From Actinomycetales bacterium JB111 (GTDB taxonomy: Bacteria; Actinomycetota; Actinomycetes; Actinomycetales; Actinomycetaceae), in contig FUHX01000025.1 of the NCBI GenBank assembly GCA_900163555.1, positions 1 through 64,000 on the forward strand: a stretch of DNA of 64,000 nt, written 5' to 3'. The notes below the pieces were generated by a model that was given only the letters and a program-made list of their open reading frames with translations, searched no databases and was not told where the DNA came from. Positions 17,539 through 27,004 of the stretch are shown here, piece after piece; within the stretch, counting starts at the first letter, position 1; each line of letters starts with the position of its first letter. Position numbers and translations under genes: made by a program.

Positions 17539-19746
17539 TCAGTCGTCGAGGAGTCCGAGGGCGAGCAGAAGGAGGACCGCTTCCTCCCGGGATGCGGCAC
17601 CCAACTTCCGGTAGAGCGACCTGACCTGGGACTTCACCGTGTTGGTGGAGACGTGCAGCCCCTCGGCGATCTCTCCGAGCGAGCCCCTGCGACGCAACGC
17701 GTCGGCGATGACGCGCTCCCGCGGCGTGAGAGTCGGAACGGGCTCCCCCTCGACCACGAGAGCGGGCAGGCTCTCGGCGAGAGGACCAAACAGCTCCTGG
17801 TCCGCGGGGAGCAGGTACTTGAGCGGTGTCGTCAGCTCGTGCACGGAGGCGATGGCGACGGCCCGTTCGGCGGTCCGCGCGGCCTCCTTCTCCCGCCCCG
17901 CCCGCTTGAGCAGGACGGCCCGAAGCACGTAGGCGGTCATCTGGTCCCGAGGATCCAGACGGCTCCCGGCGGACACCAGCTCGAACGCCTCCCGGTCCTG
18001 TCCACGTGCAACCGCCACCCGGGCGGCGGCGAGCGACGTCCAGACGTCACCCGTCGGCTCGCGCACGGCCGCCGCCGCCTTGGCGTGCTCCCCGTTCGCC
18101 AGGTAGAGCATCGACTCGGTCAGGCGCAGCAGAAAGGCGCTGCGCCGACGGTTCGACTTCTTGTCCGACCGGAGGGTGCGCAGCGCGTGGAATCGCTGGA
18201 TCCCGGCCTCGACGTCGCCGCTCTCGATGTCGAACAAGGCGCGGACGTGCGCCATCAGGTGCCAGTGCTCGCTGCCCTCCGCGCGCTCCATGAGCGACTC
18301 GAGGAGGGGACCGGCAGCATCCAGATCCGAACGCTCGACCGCCACCCACGCCTGGGCGATACGGAAGGGCTCCCCGGCATTGCTCTCCATGAGGGACTCG
18401 GACCACGCGTTGCGCTCGGCGCGCGCGACGGTCCTTCGTGCGGTAGCCATCCGACCGGCCAGCACATCGATGATCGCCAGCATGCCCGCGGCGAACAAGG
18501 ACTCGGCCGACTTCTGCGGCACCTCCATCCCCCGCGCGGCAAGCAGCCGGGCCTCACCCAGGTGCCCGCCGTAGAGCAGCGTGAGCGCGAGGTTGGTCAG
18601 GACGATGCCCCGGAGGGTGCCCATCTCGTCCCGCTCCTCCAACGACAGTCCGTCGATCATGTCGACGGCGCGACGGGCCGCCTCGATGCCCTCGTCCTCC
18701 GCCACCGTCACACGTAGCGACATCGCCTCGAGTGCCTTGAGGACGATCCGCATACCGGTCGCGCCGTGGCCGGCGCCCCGGGCCGAGACCGCCGCGAGTG
18801 CCGTGTCTGCGACCCGCACCACGTCGAGCACCCGCGGCCGCGAGGACTCGTCGTCGCGCATGACCAGGCCGAGAGTGGCCGCGACCACGGGATGCTCCGC
18901 CAGCCTCTGAAGCGGCACCCCGCGGAGGAGCGCCTCGACCTGGACGGGGTGGGACGTGACCAGCGTGAGCGAGCCCTCGGTGATCGCTCGGTCGGTGATG
19001 TCGAGCCGTTGCGCAGCGACCGACTCGGCGATGCCCTCGAGGAACGCTCCCGCGTCCACGAGCGAATCCGCAGCGAGCGCCCGGATCTCGTTCCGGCGGT
19101 CCTGGTCGAAGGTCTCGGCGTCCCGGACCTTGGCGCGCACGGCCGGGTGCAGGACGAACACCTGGGTCGACGGCGGCCCGTACCATCCCCCCGCCCCGGC
19201 CTGCTCGACGACGTCGAGCTCGCGCGGGTCCCGACCCAGCTTCTCCAGGAATCCCGTCGTGAGGTACTGGGGAACTGCGATCTCGCCCGCCACCTCCGGC
19301 ACGCCGTCGGGGGACGGCGCCCGTGTGAGGGCGCGAAGCATGTCCGGCCGCCTCGTCAGCCCGGACCTCGCGAGGTAGCGGGTGGTCCCCGCGTGCCCGC
19401 GCGTGATCGACTCAACGAGAGTCGGATCAGCCGGCGAGCCCAGCTCCTCGAGCAGCTGCGCGATCTCCTCGGCGGTGAGGTACAGGTCCCGCCGGATCTC
19501 GACCTCCCAGTGCTGCGGAAGGGACTCGGCCGTCAGCGCCGCCGCCCTGATCGCCAGCTCCGGATACGCGGCGAGACGACGGTCGAGCTCGCGCCATGTC
19601 GCGTCGTCGGCCTGTTCTGCGTCGTCGATGACGAGGAACCCGCTCTCGCGATCGGGGATCGTCCCGTTCTCGACCCGGTCGACGTCGTCCCTGCCGAAGG
19701 CCCAGGCGGTGAGCCCGAGGGACTTGCCCGAGTCGTGAGGGCCCAC
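17539..19746 (-). CDS. Large LuxR-family transcriptional regulator with N-terminal P-loop
   Basis: A 735-aa regulator. The N-terminus is a STAND-like ATPase segment (GPHDSGKS at residues 2-9, then FLVIDDAEQADDATW, Walker B-like), the middle is helical and TPR-like, and the C-terminus (about 670-735) is a LuxR helix-turn-helix (LTPRERVIADAL...STNTVKSQVRSLYRKLG). The listed GTG start puts the P-loop at residue 2 with its preceding beta-strand missing. Coding-like codons continue upstream (EEALSSTAAVVALVG) to an in-frame TGA at 19795-19797 without any ATG, GTG or TTG; only a CTG at 19776 is available. The start may therefore be CTG, or the 5' end is truncated. Target genes unknown. Confidence 0.8.
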   Translation of the reverse strand: MGPHDSGKSLGLTAWAFGRDDVDRVENGTIPDRESGFLVIDDAEQADDATWRELDRRLAAYPELAIRAAALTAESLPQHWEVEIRRDLYLTAEEIAQLLEELGSPADPTLVESITRGHAGTTRYLARSGLTRRPDMLRALTRAPSPDGVPEVAGEIAVPQYLTTGFLEKLGRDPRELDVVEQAGAGGWYGPPSTQVFVLHPAVRAKVRDAETFDQDRRNEIRALAADSLVDAGAFLEGIAESVAAQRLDITDRAITEGSLTLVTSHPVQVEALLRGVPLQRLAEHPVVAATLGLVMRDDESSRPRVLDVVRVADTALAAVSARGAGHGATGMRIVLKALEAMSLRVTVAEDEGIEAARRAVDMIDGLSLEERDEMGTLRGIVLTNLALTLLYGGHLGEARLLAARGMEVPQKSAESLFAAGMLAIIDVLAGRMATARRTVARAERNAWSESLMESNAGEPFRIAQAWVAVERSDLDAAGPLLESLMERAEGSEHWHLMAHVRALFDIESGDVEAGIQRFHALRTLRSDKKSNRRRSAFLLRLTESMLYLANGEHAKAAAAVREPTGDVWTSLAAARVAVARGQDREAFELVSAGSRLDPRDQMTAYVLRAVLLKRAGREKEAARTAERAVAIASVHELTTPLKYLLPADQELFGPLAESLPALVVEGEPVPTLTPRERVIADALRRRGSLGEIAEGLHVSTNTVKSQVRSLYRKLGAASREEAVLLLLALGLLDD

Positions 19747-20097
19747 GAGTGCGACGACGGCGGCCGTCGAGCTCAGGGCTTCCTCGACGGCGGGTCAATC
19801 GACATGGACGGAAGGAAGGCGGAAGGGCACCTGATATGCCTACCACGCACGCTCTCCCGTGCTCCGGGGAGCTGACACCGGCAGCGTCGGTTGCGCCGCA
19901 CCGATCCACTCGGCGCCTCGAACCCCACGCCCACCAGCCCCGCCACACGGCCCACTCCCCACGGCGCCTCCCGTGCCGAGCGGCCATGGTCGATACGATC
20001 TGCGGAGGTGAGCGCACGATCCGCCCGCGCACTCGCCCGCACCGCCTCGTCCCGGGGCGGGTCACGCAGCCAGCACGAGAGCAGGAGACCGGCACCG
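19747..20097. other. Divergent intergenic region between the LuxR-type gene and fhaA
   Basis: About 350 bases with no credible gene; expected to hold the promoter for the fhaA-pknB operon. The first 50 bases may encode the true N-terminus of the LuxR-type regulator. No repeat or clear promoter was recognised. Confidence 0.5.
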
Positions 20098-20799
20098 ATG
20101 GGCATTCTGGACCGCTTCGAGAAGGGCGTGGAGAACGTAGTGTCGTCCGCGTTCTCCAAGGCGTTCCGCTCCGAGGTCAAGCCCATCGAGATCGCCTCCG
20201 CGGTCCGCCGCGAGATGGACGAGCAGGCCGCCACCCTGACCCGCGACCGCACGGTCGCCCCGAACGAGTTCACGGTCAACCTCGCGCCCGGCGACCTGCG
20301 GCGGGTCAGCGAGTGGGGCAACGACACGCTCGCCGGCGAGATGATGTCCGCCGCGACCGACCACGCGACGTCCCAGTCGTACAGCTTCGTCGGCCCCGTC
20401 GCGGTGACCTTCACCGAGGACCCCTCGCTGCACACCGGCCGCATCCGGGTGCAGTCCGCGACCAAGCGCGGCGCCGTCGCCCCCGCCGCGGCCGCGCAGG
20501 CCTCGGTCCAGCACCCCATCCTCGACATCGACGGGCGCCGCTACCTGCTCACCGGTCCGGTCACCGTGCTCGGCCGCGGCTCAGAGTCGGACATCGTGCT
20601 CGACGACAGCGGCGTCTCGCGCCGGCACCTCGAGGTCCGCGTGTCCCCGCAGGGCGTCATCGCCACCGACCTCGGCTCCACCAACGGGTCGTTCGTCGAG
20701 GGCCACCGGATCACCGCCGCCACCCTGGTCGACGGCAACACGATCACCATGGGCCGGTCCCGCATCATGTTCTGGACCGGTGAGGACGAGACCACGTGA
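20098..20799 (+). CDS. fhaA: FHA-domain protein FhaA (DUF3662 + FHA)
   Basis: A cytoplasmic phosphothreonine-reader of 233 aa. Residues 1-115 match the DUF3662 domain (MGILDRFEKGVENVVSSAF start). The FHA domain is at about 150-233 with GRGSESDIVLDD, SRRHLEV and TNGSFVEG motifs. In mycobacteria FhaA binds phosphorylated pseudokinase MviN to restrain peptidoglycan synthesis. The linker is much shorter than in mycobacterial FhaA (about 527 aa). ATG with GGAG upstream. First gene of the seven-gene operon; its end overlaps fhaB by 4 bp. Confidence 0.95.
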   Translation: MGILDRFEKGVENVVSSAFSKAFRSEVKPIEIASAVRREMDEQAATLTRDRTVAPNEFTVNLAPGDLRRVSEWGNDTLAGEMMSAATDHATSQSYSFVGPVAVTFTEDPSLHTGRIRVQSATKRGAVAPAAAAQASVQHPILDIDGRRYLLTGPVTVLGRGSESDIVLDDSGVSRRHLEVRVSPQGVIATDLGSTNGSFVEGHRITAATLVDGNTITMGRSRIMFWTGEDETT

Positions 20800-21272
20800 A
20801 CGAGCTCGTCGTCACCCTCCTTCGCCTCGGGTACCTGGCCGGCCTGTGGATCTTCGTCCTCGTCGCCATCGTCATCCTCCGCAACGACATCTTCGGGACC
20901 CGGGTGGCGCCGTCGGGGGTGCGGACGAAGAGGGGGACGCGGCCGGGTCAGGCGCCGGCCCGGCCCGCCGGGCCGCGGGACGCCCCGACCAAGCTCGTGG
21001 TCACGGAGGGTCGCCTGACGGGAACCACGGTTCCCCTCAGCCGGTCCGCGATCCTCGTGGGACGCGCCGCGTCCTGCACGCTCGTGCTCGACGACGACTA
21101 CGCCTCCTCCCGCCACGCCCGGTTCTTCCCGCGCGAGGGCCGCTGGTACCTGGAGGACCTCGGCTCCACGAACGGCACGCTCGTGGCGGGCCAGCGGATC
21201 GGCACGCCCGTGCTGGTCCCCCCAGGCACCCCGGTGCGCATCGGGCAGACCGTCATCGAGCTGAGGCGCTGA
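20796..21272 (+). CDS. fhaB: Membrane-anchored FHA-domain protein FhaB (FipA-like)
   Basis: 158 aa: one N-terminal membrane helix (about residues 8-28, LGYLAGLWIFVLVAIVIL), a basic linker, then an FHA domain at about 65-158 (GRAASCTLVLDDDYASSRHA, STNGTLVAG). The GTG start overlaps the fhaA stop (GTGA). It reads Thr-phosphorylated partners of PknA/PknB at the membrane; mycobacterial FipA links phosphorylation to FtsZ/FtsQ at division. Confidence 0.93.
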   Translation: MNELVVTLLRLGYLAGLWIFVLVAIVILRNDIFGTRVAPSGVRTKRGTRPGQAPARPAGPRDAPTKLVVTEGRLTGTTVPLSRSAILVGRAASCTLVLDDDYASSRHARFFPREGRWYLEDLGSTNGTLVAGQRIGTPVLVPPGTPVRIGQTVIELRR

Positions 21273-21275
21273 CCG

Positions 21276-22622
21276 ATGGCCATCTACACGCGGTACGCGG
21301 CGCGCTCGGACGTCGGGCTGATCCGGAGCTCCAACCAGGACTCCGGGTACGCCGGCGACCACCTGCTCGTGCTCGCGGACGGCATGGGCGGCCCCGCGGG
21401 CGGCGACATCGCCAGCTCGGTCGCGGTCGCGCACCTCGCACCCCTGGACGACACGCACGGCGCGGACGAGCTCCTCGGGCTGCTGCGGAACGCGATCGCC
21501 GACGCGCACGCGGACCTCGTCGCCCGCTCCACCGCCGACCCGGATCTCGCGGGCCTCGGCACCACCTGCATCGCGCTGCTGCGCACGGGCTCGAAGCTCG
21601 CGATGGTGCACATCGGGGACTCCCGCGCCTACCTCCTGCGCGACGGCGATCTCACCCAGGTCACCACCGACCACACGTTCGTCCAGTACCTCGTGTCCAC
21701 CGGCCGCCTCACCGAGGAGGAGGCTGAGCGCCACCCGCAGCGCAACATGATCCTGAGGGCGCTCGGGGACACCGAGGGAGAGGTCGAGCTCGACGAGTCG
21801 ATGCGGGAGATCCAGCCTGGTGACCGGTGGCTGCTCTCCTCGGACGGCCTGTTCGGCGTCGTGTCCAAGGAGACCATCCAGACCACGCTCGCCGAGCACG
21901 ACGATCCCGGGGCCGCCGCGGACGCGCTCGTCGCGCTCTCCCTGCGGGCCGGCGCGCCGGACAACGTCACGTGCGTCGTCGCGGACTTCCTCTCCGACGG
22001 CGGCGCCCACCACCCGATGTCCGAGCCCCAGGTCGTGGGGTCGGCCGCGGAGCGGCCGACCGGCCGCCAGGCGAGCGCCCCGTCGGCCGGCTCCCCCGAC
22101 GGCGCCGCGGGCGGCTCGGCCGCCCAGCGAGCCGCCGCGCTGCTCGCCACCGACGACGATGCCGAGACCGTCCAGCCCCGCCGCCACAAGCGGCTGATCC
22201 GGGGCCTGATCGCCGGCGCCGCGGCCCTCGCCGTCCTGCTCGTGGGCGGGTTCACCGCGTACCGGTGGAGCCAGGAGCAGTACTACGTGGCGCCGTCGGG
22301 CGACTACGTGGCGATCTACCGGGGCATCCCGCAGAACGTGGGGCCCTTCGACCTCTCCTCCCTGCACGAGCGCACCGACCTGCGCATCGACGACCTGACC
22401 GCCCTCGCCCAGGAGCGCCTGGACGAGCCCATCACCCGCGGGTCGCTCGAGGGTGCCCGGGACGTCGTGGAGACCCTCCGGGACGCCGCGGACCGGCGGG
22501 CGGACCGCGAGTCGTCGTCCGAGTCGGCCTCCGAGTCGGCCTCGGAGTCCGCCTCCCAGGGCGAGTCCCCCACCGACGGCGAGTCGGACTCCGAGTCGCC
22601 GTCCACGGACGAGGCCGAGTGA
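21276..22622 (+). CDS. pstP: PP2C-type Ser/Thr phosphatase PstP
   Basis: A metal-dependent phosphatase of 448 aa that reverses PknA/PknB phosphorylation. The PP2C catalytic domain covers about residues 1-240, with the metal-binding DGMGG motif, VHIGDSRAYL, the TDHTFVQ region and the final DNVTCVVADF. A membrane helix lies at about 310-335 (LIRGLIAGAAALAVLLVGG), followed by a ~110-aa extracytoplasmic tail ending in Ser/Glu repeats. It starts 3 bp after fhaB. Confidence 0.95.
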   Translation: MAIYTRYAARSDVGLIRSSNQDSGYAGDHLLVLADGMGGPAGGDIASSVAVAHLAPLDDTHGADELLGLLRNAIADAHADLVARSTADPDLAGLGTTCIALLRTGSKLAMVHIGDSRAYLLRDGDLTQVTTDHTFVQYLVSTGRLTEEEAERHPQRNMILRALGDTEGEVELDESMREIQPGDRWLLSSDGLFGVVSKETIQTTLAEHDDPGAAADALVALSLRAGAPDNVTCVVADFLSDGGAHHPMSEPQVVGSAAERPTGRQASAPSAGSPDGAAGGSAAQRAAALLATDDDAETVQPRRHKRLIRGLIAGAAALAVLLVGGFTAYRWSQEQYYVAPSGDYVAIYRGIPQNVGPFDLSSLHERTDLRIDDLTALAQERLDEPITRGSLEGARDVVETLRDAADRRADRESSSESASESASESASQGESPTDGESDSESPSTDEAE

Positions 22623-22635
22623 GGGGGGCCGTCTG

Positions 22636-24579
22636 ATGGCGGTCGTCCGCCAACAACCTGCCCGCGCCGGACGCTGGCAGGAGTTCGGGCTGATGGCGTT
22701 CGCCGTCGCGCTCGTCCTCTTCGGCTACATCCAGGTCGCGCTCAACACCGCGGGCTCCCTGCCGCCGAGCCTGTTCAAGGACGCGGGGCTGTTCGCGGCG
22801 GCCGCGCTCGTCCTGCACCTCATCGTCCGGTGGCGCGTCCCGTACGCGGATCCGGTGATCCTTCCGGTCGTCCTCCTGCTCAACGGCATCGGCCTGACGA
22901 TGATCTACCGGCTGGACATCGCGGAGGGCACGAACGCGATCAACCGGCAGCTCATGTGGACCGGGCTCGGCATGGCCCTCGCGGTCGCCGTCCTCCTCGT
23001 CATCCGGGACCACCGCGCCCTGCGCCGCCTGACGTACACGTCGATGATCGCCGGCATCGTGCTGCTCCTGCTGCCGATGGTCCCTGGGCTCGGCCGCACG
23101 ATCAACGGCGCGCGGATCTGGATCGGGATCGGCGGGACCAGCTTCCAGCCGGCGGAGGTCGCGAAGATCGTGCTCGCGATCTTCTTCGCCGGCTACCTCG
23201 TGGCGAACCGGGACAACCTTGCGCTCGCCGGTCCGAGGGTCCTCGGCCTGCACCTGCCGCGCCCGCGCGACCTCGGCCCGATCCTCATCGCATGGGGCGT
23301 CGGCATGGTCGTGCTCGTCCTCGAGCGCGACCTCGGCACCGCGGTGCTGTTCTTCGGCATGTTCGTCGCGCTCATGTACCTCGCGACCGAGCGCGTGAGC
23401 TGGGTGATCCTCGGCGGCATCCTCGGCGTCGGCGGCGCCGTGGCGGCGGCGACGATCTTCCCGCACGTCGGCGCGCGGGTCGACGTCTGGCTCAACGCCC
23501 TCGCGCCCGAGATCTACTCCCGCAGCCCCGGCGGGTCGTACCAGGTGGTCCAGGGTCTGTTCGGCATGAGCTCTGGCGGGCTCATGGGCAGCGGGTTCGG
23601 GCTCGGCTACCCGCAGCTCGTCCCGTACGCCGGCTCCGACTTCATCATGGCGTCCCTCGGCGAGGAGCTCGGCCTCACCGGCCTGCTCGCCATCCTGCTG
23701 CTGTACCTCATCCTCGTGCAGCGCGGCCTGCGCGCCGCGGTCGCCACCCGCGACGGCTTCGGCAAGCTCCTCGGCGCCGGCCTCGCGTTCACGATGGCGC
23801 TCCAGGTGTTCGTAGTCGTCGGCGGCGTGACCCGGCTGATCCCGCTCACCGGCCTCACCACGCCGTTTCTCGCGCTCGGCGGCTCGTCGCTGATCGCGAA
23901 CTGGATGATCGTCGCCCTCCTGCTGCGCATCTCCGACTCCGGACGCCGCCCCGCCCCGGTCGCCAGCCCGTCGGCCGTGCTCGCCCTGGCGGGCAGCACC
24001 GCCTCGTCCCCCGACGACGCCGCCCCCCTCCCGGGCGAGCGCTCGCCCGGGCCCGTGGCCGGCCTGGGCGACGAGGGGTGGGACCCCGAGCAGCCCGGAC
24101 CGGGCGAGCCGGCGGGCGACGACCTGGCCACCGACGTCGTACCGGCCGTCGACGACGGGACCGACGGCGACCAGGCATACGACGACCAGGCGTACGACGA
24201 CGGACGGGACGCCGGGCAGGCGGGTGCCGCCGGGGCTTCACCCGGCTCGCCCGACGACCGGGCGGGTACCGACCGGGACGTGGCCGGCCCGTCCGACGTC
24301 GGCGCGCACCCGGGCGAGGCCGACACGGCCGAGAACGCGGCCGCCGGCCACGAGGCCACCGGCAACGAGGAGGCCGCCGAGCGCCCCCGCTCGCCGTTCC
24401 GGCCGATCGGCCGGGACGAACGCCCCTCGCTCGCGGCCGCCCGCGACGCGGAGCGGGCCTCTCGGGACCAGGCCTCCCGAGACCAGACGCCCCGGGACCA
24501 GGAGTCTCACGACCAGCCGCAGCCCGACGACCGCCGGGCGGCGGAGACGTGGCACGGCAACGAGGAGGACGAGCGATGA
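22636..24579 (+). CDS. FtsW/RodA/SpoVE-family SEDS glycosyltransferase with long charged C-terminal tail
   Basis: A peptidoglycan polymerase of the SEDS family, 647 aa, RodA-like by position next to pbpA. About ten to twelve membrane helices occupy residues 15-430, with SEDS signatures INGARIWIGIG, FQPAEVAKIVL, and the catalytic Asp region LERDLGTAVLFF. After the last helix (about residue 440) comes a ~200-residue hydrophilic tail rich in Asp, Gly, Pro and later RDQ motifs, longer than usual for RodA. The ATG is 13 bp after pstP. Works with the transpeptidase encoded next. Confidence 0.93.
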   Translation: MAVVRQQPARAGRWQEFGLMAFAVALVLFGYIQVALNTAGSLPPSLFKDAGLFAAAALVLHLIVRWRVPYADPVILPVVLLLNGIGLTMIYRLDIAEGTNAINRQLMWTGLGMALAVAVLLVIRDHRALRRLTYTSMIAGIVLLLLPMVPGLGRTINGARIWIGIGGTSFQPAEVAKIVLAIFFAGYLVANRDNLALAGPRVLGLHLPRPRDLGPILIAWGVGMVVLVLERDLGTAVLFFGMFVALMYLATERVSWVILGGILGVGGAVAAATIFPHVGARVDVWLNALAPEIYSRSPGGSYQVVQGLFGMSSGGLMGSGFGLGYPQLVPYAGSDFIMASLGEELGLTGLLAILLLYLILVQRGLRAAVATRDGFGKLLGAGLAFTMALQVFVVVGGVTRLIPLTGLTTPFLALGGSSLIANWMIVALLLRISDSGRRPAPVASPSAVLALAGSTASSPDDAAPLPGERSPGPVAGLGDEGWDPEQPGPGEPAGDDLATDVVPAVDDGTDGDQAYDDQAYDDGRDAGQAGAAGASPGSPDDRAGTDRDVAGPSDVGAHPGEADTAENAAAGHEATGNEEAAERPRSPFRPIGRDERPSLAAARDAERASRDQASRDQTPRDQESHDQPQPDDRRAAETWHGNEEDER

Positions 24580-26030
24580 ACGACCAGATCCGCCGGCTCA
24601 CCGTCGTCGTGGTGCTCATGTTCCTCGCGCTCATGGTCGCCTCGACCTCGGTGCAGTTCGTCCAGGCCGGCGACCTCAACGCCGACGGCCGCAACGTCCG
24701 CACGATCTACCGCGAGTACGGCCGCGAGCGCGGGCCGATCGTCGTCGAGGGCACGCCGATCGTCACCTCCGAGCCGGTCGACGACGCCTACAGCTACCTG
24801 CGCGTCTACCAGCAGCCGGAGGCGTACGCCCACGTCACGGGGTACTTCTCGGTCGTCCACTCGTCGATGACGGGCATGGAGCGCGCCGGCAACGAGGTCC
24901 TCAACGGCGACGACCCGGGCCTGCTGCTCGCCCGCCTGCAGTCGCTGTTCACCGGCAGCCAGCCGCGCGGCGGCGCCGTCGAGCTCACGATCGATCCCGC
25001 CGTGCAGGCCGCCGCCATCGAGGGGCTCGGCGACCAGCGCGGGGCGGCCGTGGCGCTCGACCCGTCGACCGGGGCGATCCTCGCGATGTACTCCTCGCCG
25101 TCATTCGACCCGAACGGGCTCGCGAGCCACGACCGGGCCGAGGCGCAGGCCGCCTACGACGCCCTCGTCGCCGACCCGGACCGCCCGCTGCTCAACCGGG
25201 CGATCGGGGGCGACACGTACGCGCCGGGGTCGACCTTCAAGCTCGTCACGGCCTCGGCCATGCTCGAGAGCGGCCTGACGCCGGACTCGCTCATCGACGC
25301 CCCCACGCAGTACACGCTGCCCGGGTCGCAGAGCATCATGCACAACCCGGGGCAGGCCGCGTGCGGCGACGGCTCCGGCGAGACCACGCTCCGCCAGGCC
25401 CTCATCCAGAGCTGCAACACCCCGTTCGCGATCGGCGCGGTCGAGCTCGGTCAGGACGAGATGGCGGCGCAGGCCGAGGCGTTCGGCTTCGGGCAGGACC
25501 TCTCGATCCCGCTCGCGGTCACTCCGTCGCGGTTCCCGGAGGACATGAACGACGCGCAGCTCGCCACCTCGGCGATCGGCCAGTACAGCGTGACGACCAC
25601 GCCGCTGCAGATGGCGATGGTCGCGGCCGCGATCGCCAACGACGGCGAGCTGATGCGCCCCTACCTCATCGACCGACGCCTGACCGCGGACCTCGAGGAG
25701 ATCAGCCAGACCGACCCCGAGGTGTTCTCGGAGCCGATCTCGCCCGAGACGGCCGAGGAGATGACGTCGATGATGATCGACGTCGTCGCCCAGGGCACCG
25801 GCTCGAGCGGCGCCGTCCCCGGCTACACGGTCGCCGGCAAGACCGGGACCGCCGAGATCAACGCCGACACCCCGCCCCACGCGTGGTTCGTCGGGTTCGT
25901 CCCGGCGGACGACCCGCAGATCGTGGTCGCGGTCATCGTCGAGAACGGCGGGGACGTCGGCTGGGGCGTCGGTGGCGGCCAGATCGCGGCGCCCATCGCG
26001 TCGTCCATGATGGATGCGTACCTGCCGTGA
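24576..26030 (+). CDS. pbpA: Class B penicillin-binding protein (PbpA), D,D-transpeptidase
   Basis: 484 aa, one N-terminal membrane helix (about 8-30) then a periplasm-facing domain and a transpeptidase domain. Catalytic motifs are intact: SxxK as STFK, SxN as SCN (IQSCNTPF), and KTG as KTGTAE. ATG overlaps the ftsW/rodA stop (ATGA). It should crosslink strands made by the adjacent SEDS protein during elongation or division. Confidence 0.95.
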   Translation: MNDQIRRLTVVVVLMFLALMVASTSVQFVQAGDLNADGRNVRTIYREYGRERGPIVVEGTPIVTSEPVDDAYSYLRVYQQPEAYAHVTGYFSVVHSSMTGMERAGNEVLNGDDPGLLLARLQSLFTGSQPRGGAVELTIDPAVQAAAIEGLGDQRGAAVALDPSTGAILAMYSSPSFDPNGLASHDRAEAQAAYDALVADPDRPLLNRAIGGDTYAPGSTFKLVTASAMLESGLTPDSLIDAPTQYTLPGSQSIMHNPGQAACGDGSGETTLRQALIQSCNTPFAIGAVELGQDEMAAQAEAFGFGQDLSIPLAVTPSRFPEDMNDAQLATSAIGQYSVTTTPLQMAMVAAAIANDGELMRPYLIDRRLTADLEEISQTDPEVFSEPISPETAEEMTSMMIDVVAQGTGSSGAVPGYTVAGKTGTAEINADTPPHAWFVGFVPADDPQIVVAVIVENGGDVGWGVGGGQIAAPIASSMMDAYLP

Positions 26031-27004
26031 CGCCGCCACCCCCCGCGACCGGCGCGGGACCCCCCGCCCCCTCGGGCGGCGTCGACGACCTCGCCCCCGG
26101 GGACCTCGTCGCGGACCGGTACCGCCTTCAGCGCCCTCTCAACGCGGGCGGCTCGTCGCAGGTGTGGGTCGCGCGCGACCAGCGGCTGGACCGGGAGGTC
26201 GCGCTCAAGCGGCTCAAGCCGGACCTCGCCGCGTCGCCCCAGTTCCTCGAGCGCTTCCGCAAGGAGGCCCAGAACTCCGCGCGGCTGCGGCACGCGAACA
26301 TCGCCACCCTGCTGGACCACGGCCGCACCGGCGACGGCGGCGCCTACCTCACGCACGAGCTCGTCAGCGGGCACGACCTGGCGGACATCCTCAGCCGGCG
26401 CGGGCGCCTCGAGGTCGACCAGACCGTCCGCGTGCTCGTGCAGGTGCTCGCCGGGCTGCACGCCGCGCACGCCGCAGGGGTCGTCCACCGGGACATCAAG
26501 CCCGCCAACGTCCTCGTCTCCGCCCGCGGGACGGTCAAGCTCACCGACTTCGGGATCTCCCGCGCGGTGGGGCAGTCGACACTCACGCGCACGGGCATGG
26601 TGATGGGCACGCCCGAGTACCTCGCGCCGGAGCTCGCGCGCGGCGGGCCGGCGAGCCCGGCCGCCGACCTCTACGCGGTGGGCGTCCTCGCGTTCGAGTC
26701 GCTCACCGGCCACCGCCCGTTCGGCGGCGAGCAGCCGATCGACCTGCTGCTCGCCCACGTGACCGAACCCGTGCCGGACCTGCCGGGCGTGCCCGAGCCG
26801 ATGGGCGCCGTCGTGCGCGATCTGCTCGCCAAGCACCCGGCCGACCGGCCGACGACGGCGAGCGACGCCGTCGGCCGCCTGCGGAGCGCACTGGGCGACA
26901 TCCGCACGCCACGACCTCGATCGAACCCCTCACTCGGTAGAGTGACCAGAACCGCGACCGCCGCGGACGACCAGCGCGGATGCCGCCAAGGAGGAGACAC
27001 GTGA
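26027..27004 (+). CDS. pknA: Ser/Thr protein kinase PknA-like, lacking an obvious transmembrane helix
   Basis: A Hanks-type kinase of 325 aa. Seen: the Gly-rich loop (NAGGSSQVW, with an altered pattern), the VAIK-type lysine (VALKRLK), catalytic loop VHRDIKPANVL, DFG (LTDFGIS) and the PE motif GTPEYLAPE. After the kinase domain only ~40 hydrophilic residues remain, with no C-terminal membrane helix or sensor domain, unlike mycobacterial PknA. GTG start overlaps pbpA (GTGA); the stop overlaps pknB (GTGA). Confidence 0.92.
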   Translation: MTPPPPATGAGPPAPSGGVDDLAPGDLVADRYRLQRPLNAGGSSQVWVARDQRLDREVALKRLKPDLAASPQFLERFRKEAQNSARLRHANIATLLDHGRTGDGGAYLTHELVSGHDLADILSRRGRLEVDQTVRVLVQVLAGLHAAHAAGVVHRDIKPANVLVSARGTVKLTDFGISRAVGQSTLTRTGMVMGTPEYLAPELARGGPASPAADLYAVGVLAFESLTGHRPFGGEQPIDLLLAHVTEPVPDLPGVPEPMGAVVRDLLAKHPADRPTTASDAVGRLRSALGDIRTPRPRSNPSLGRVTRTATAADDQRGCRQGGDT

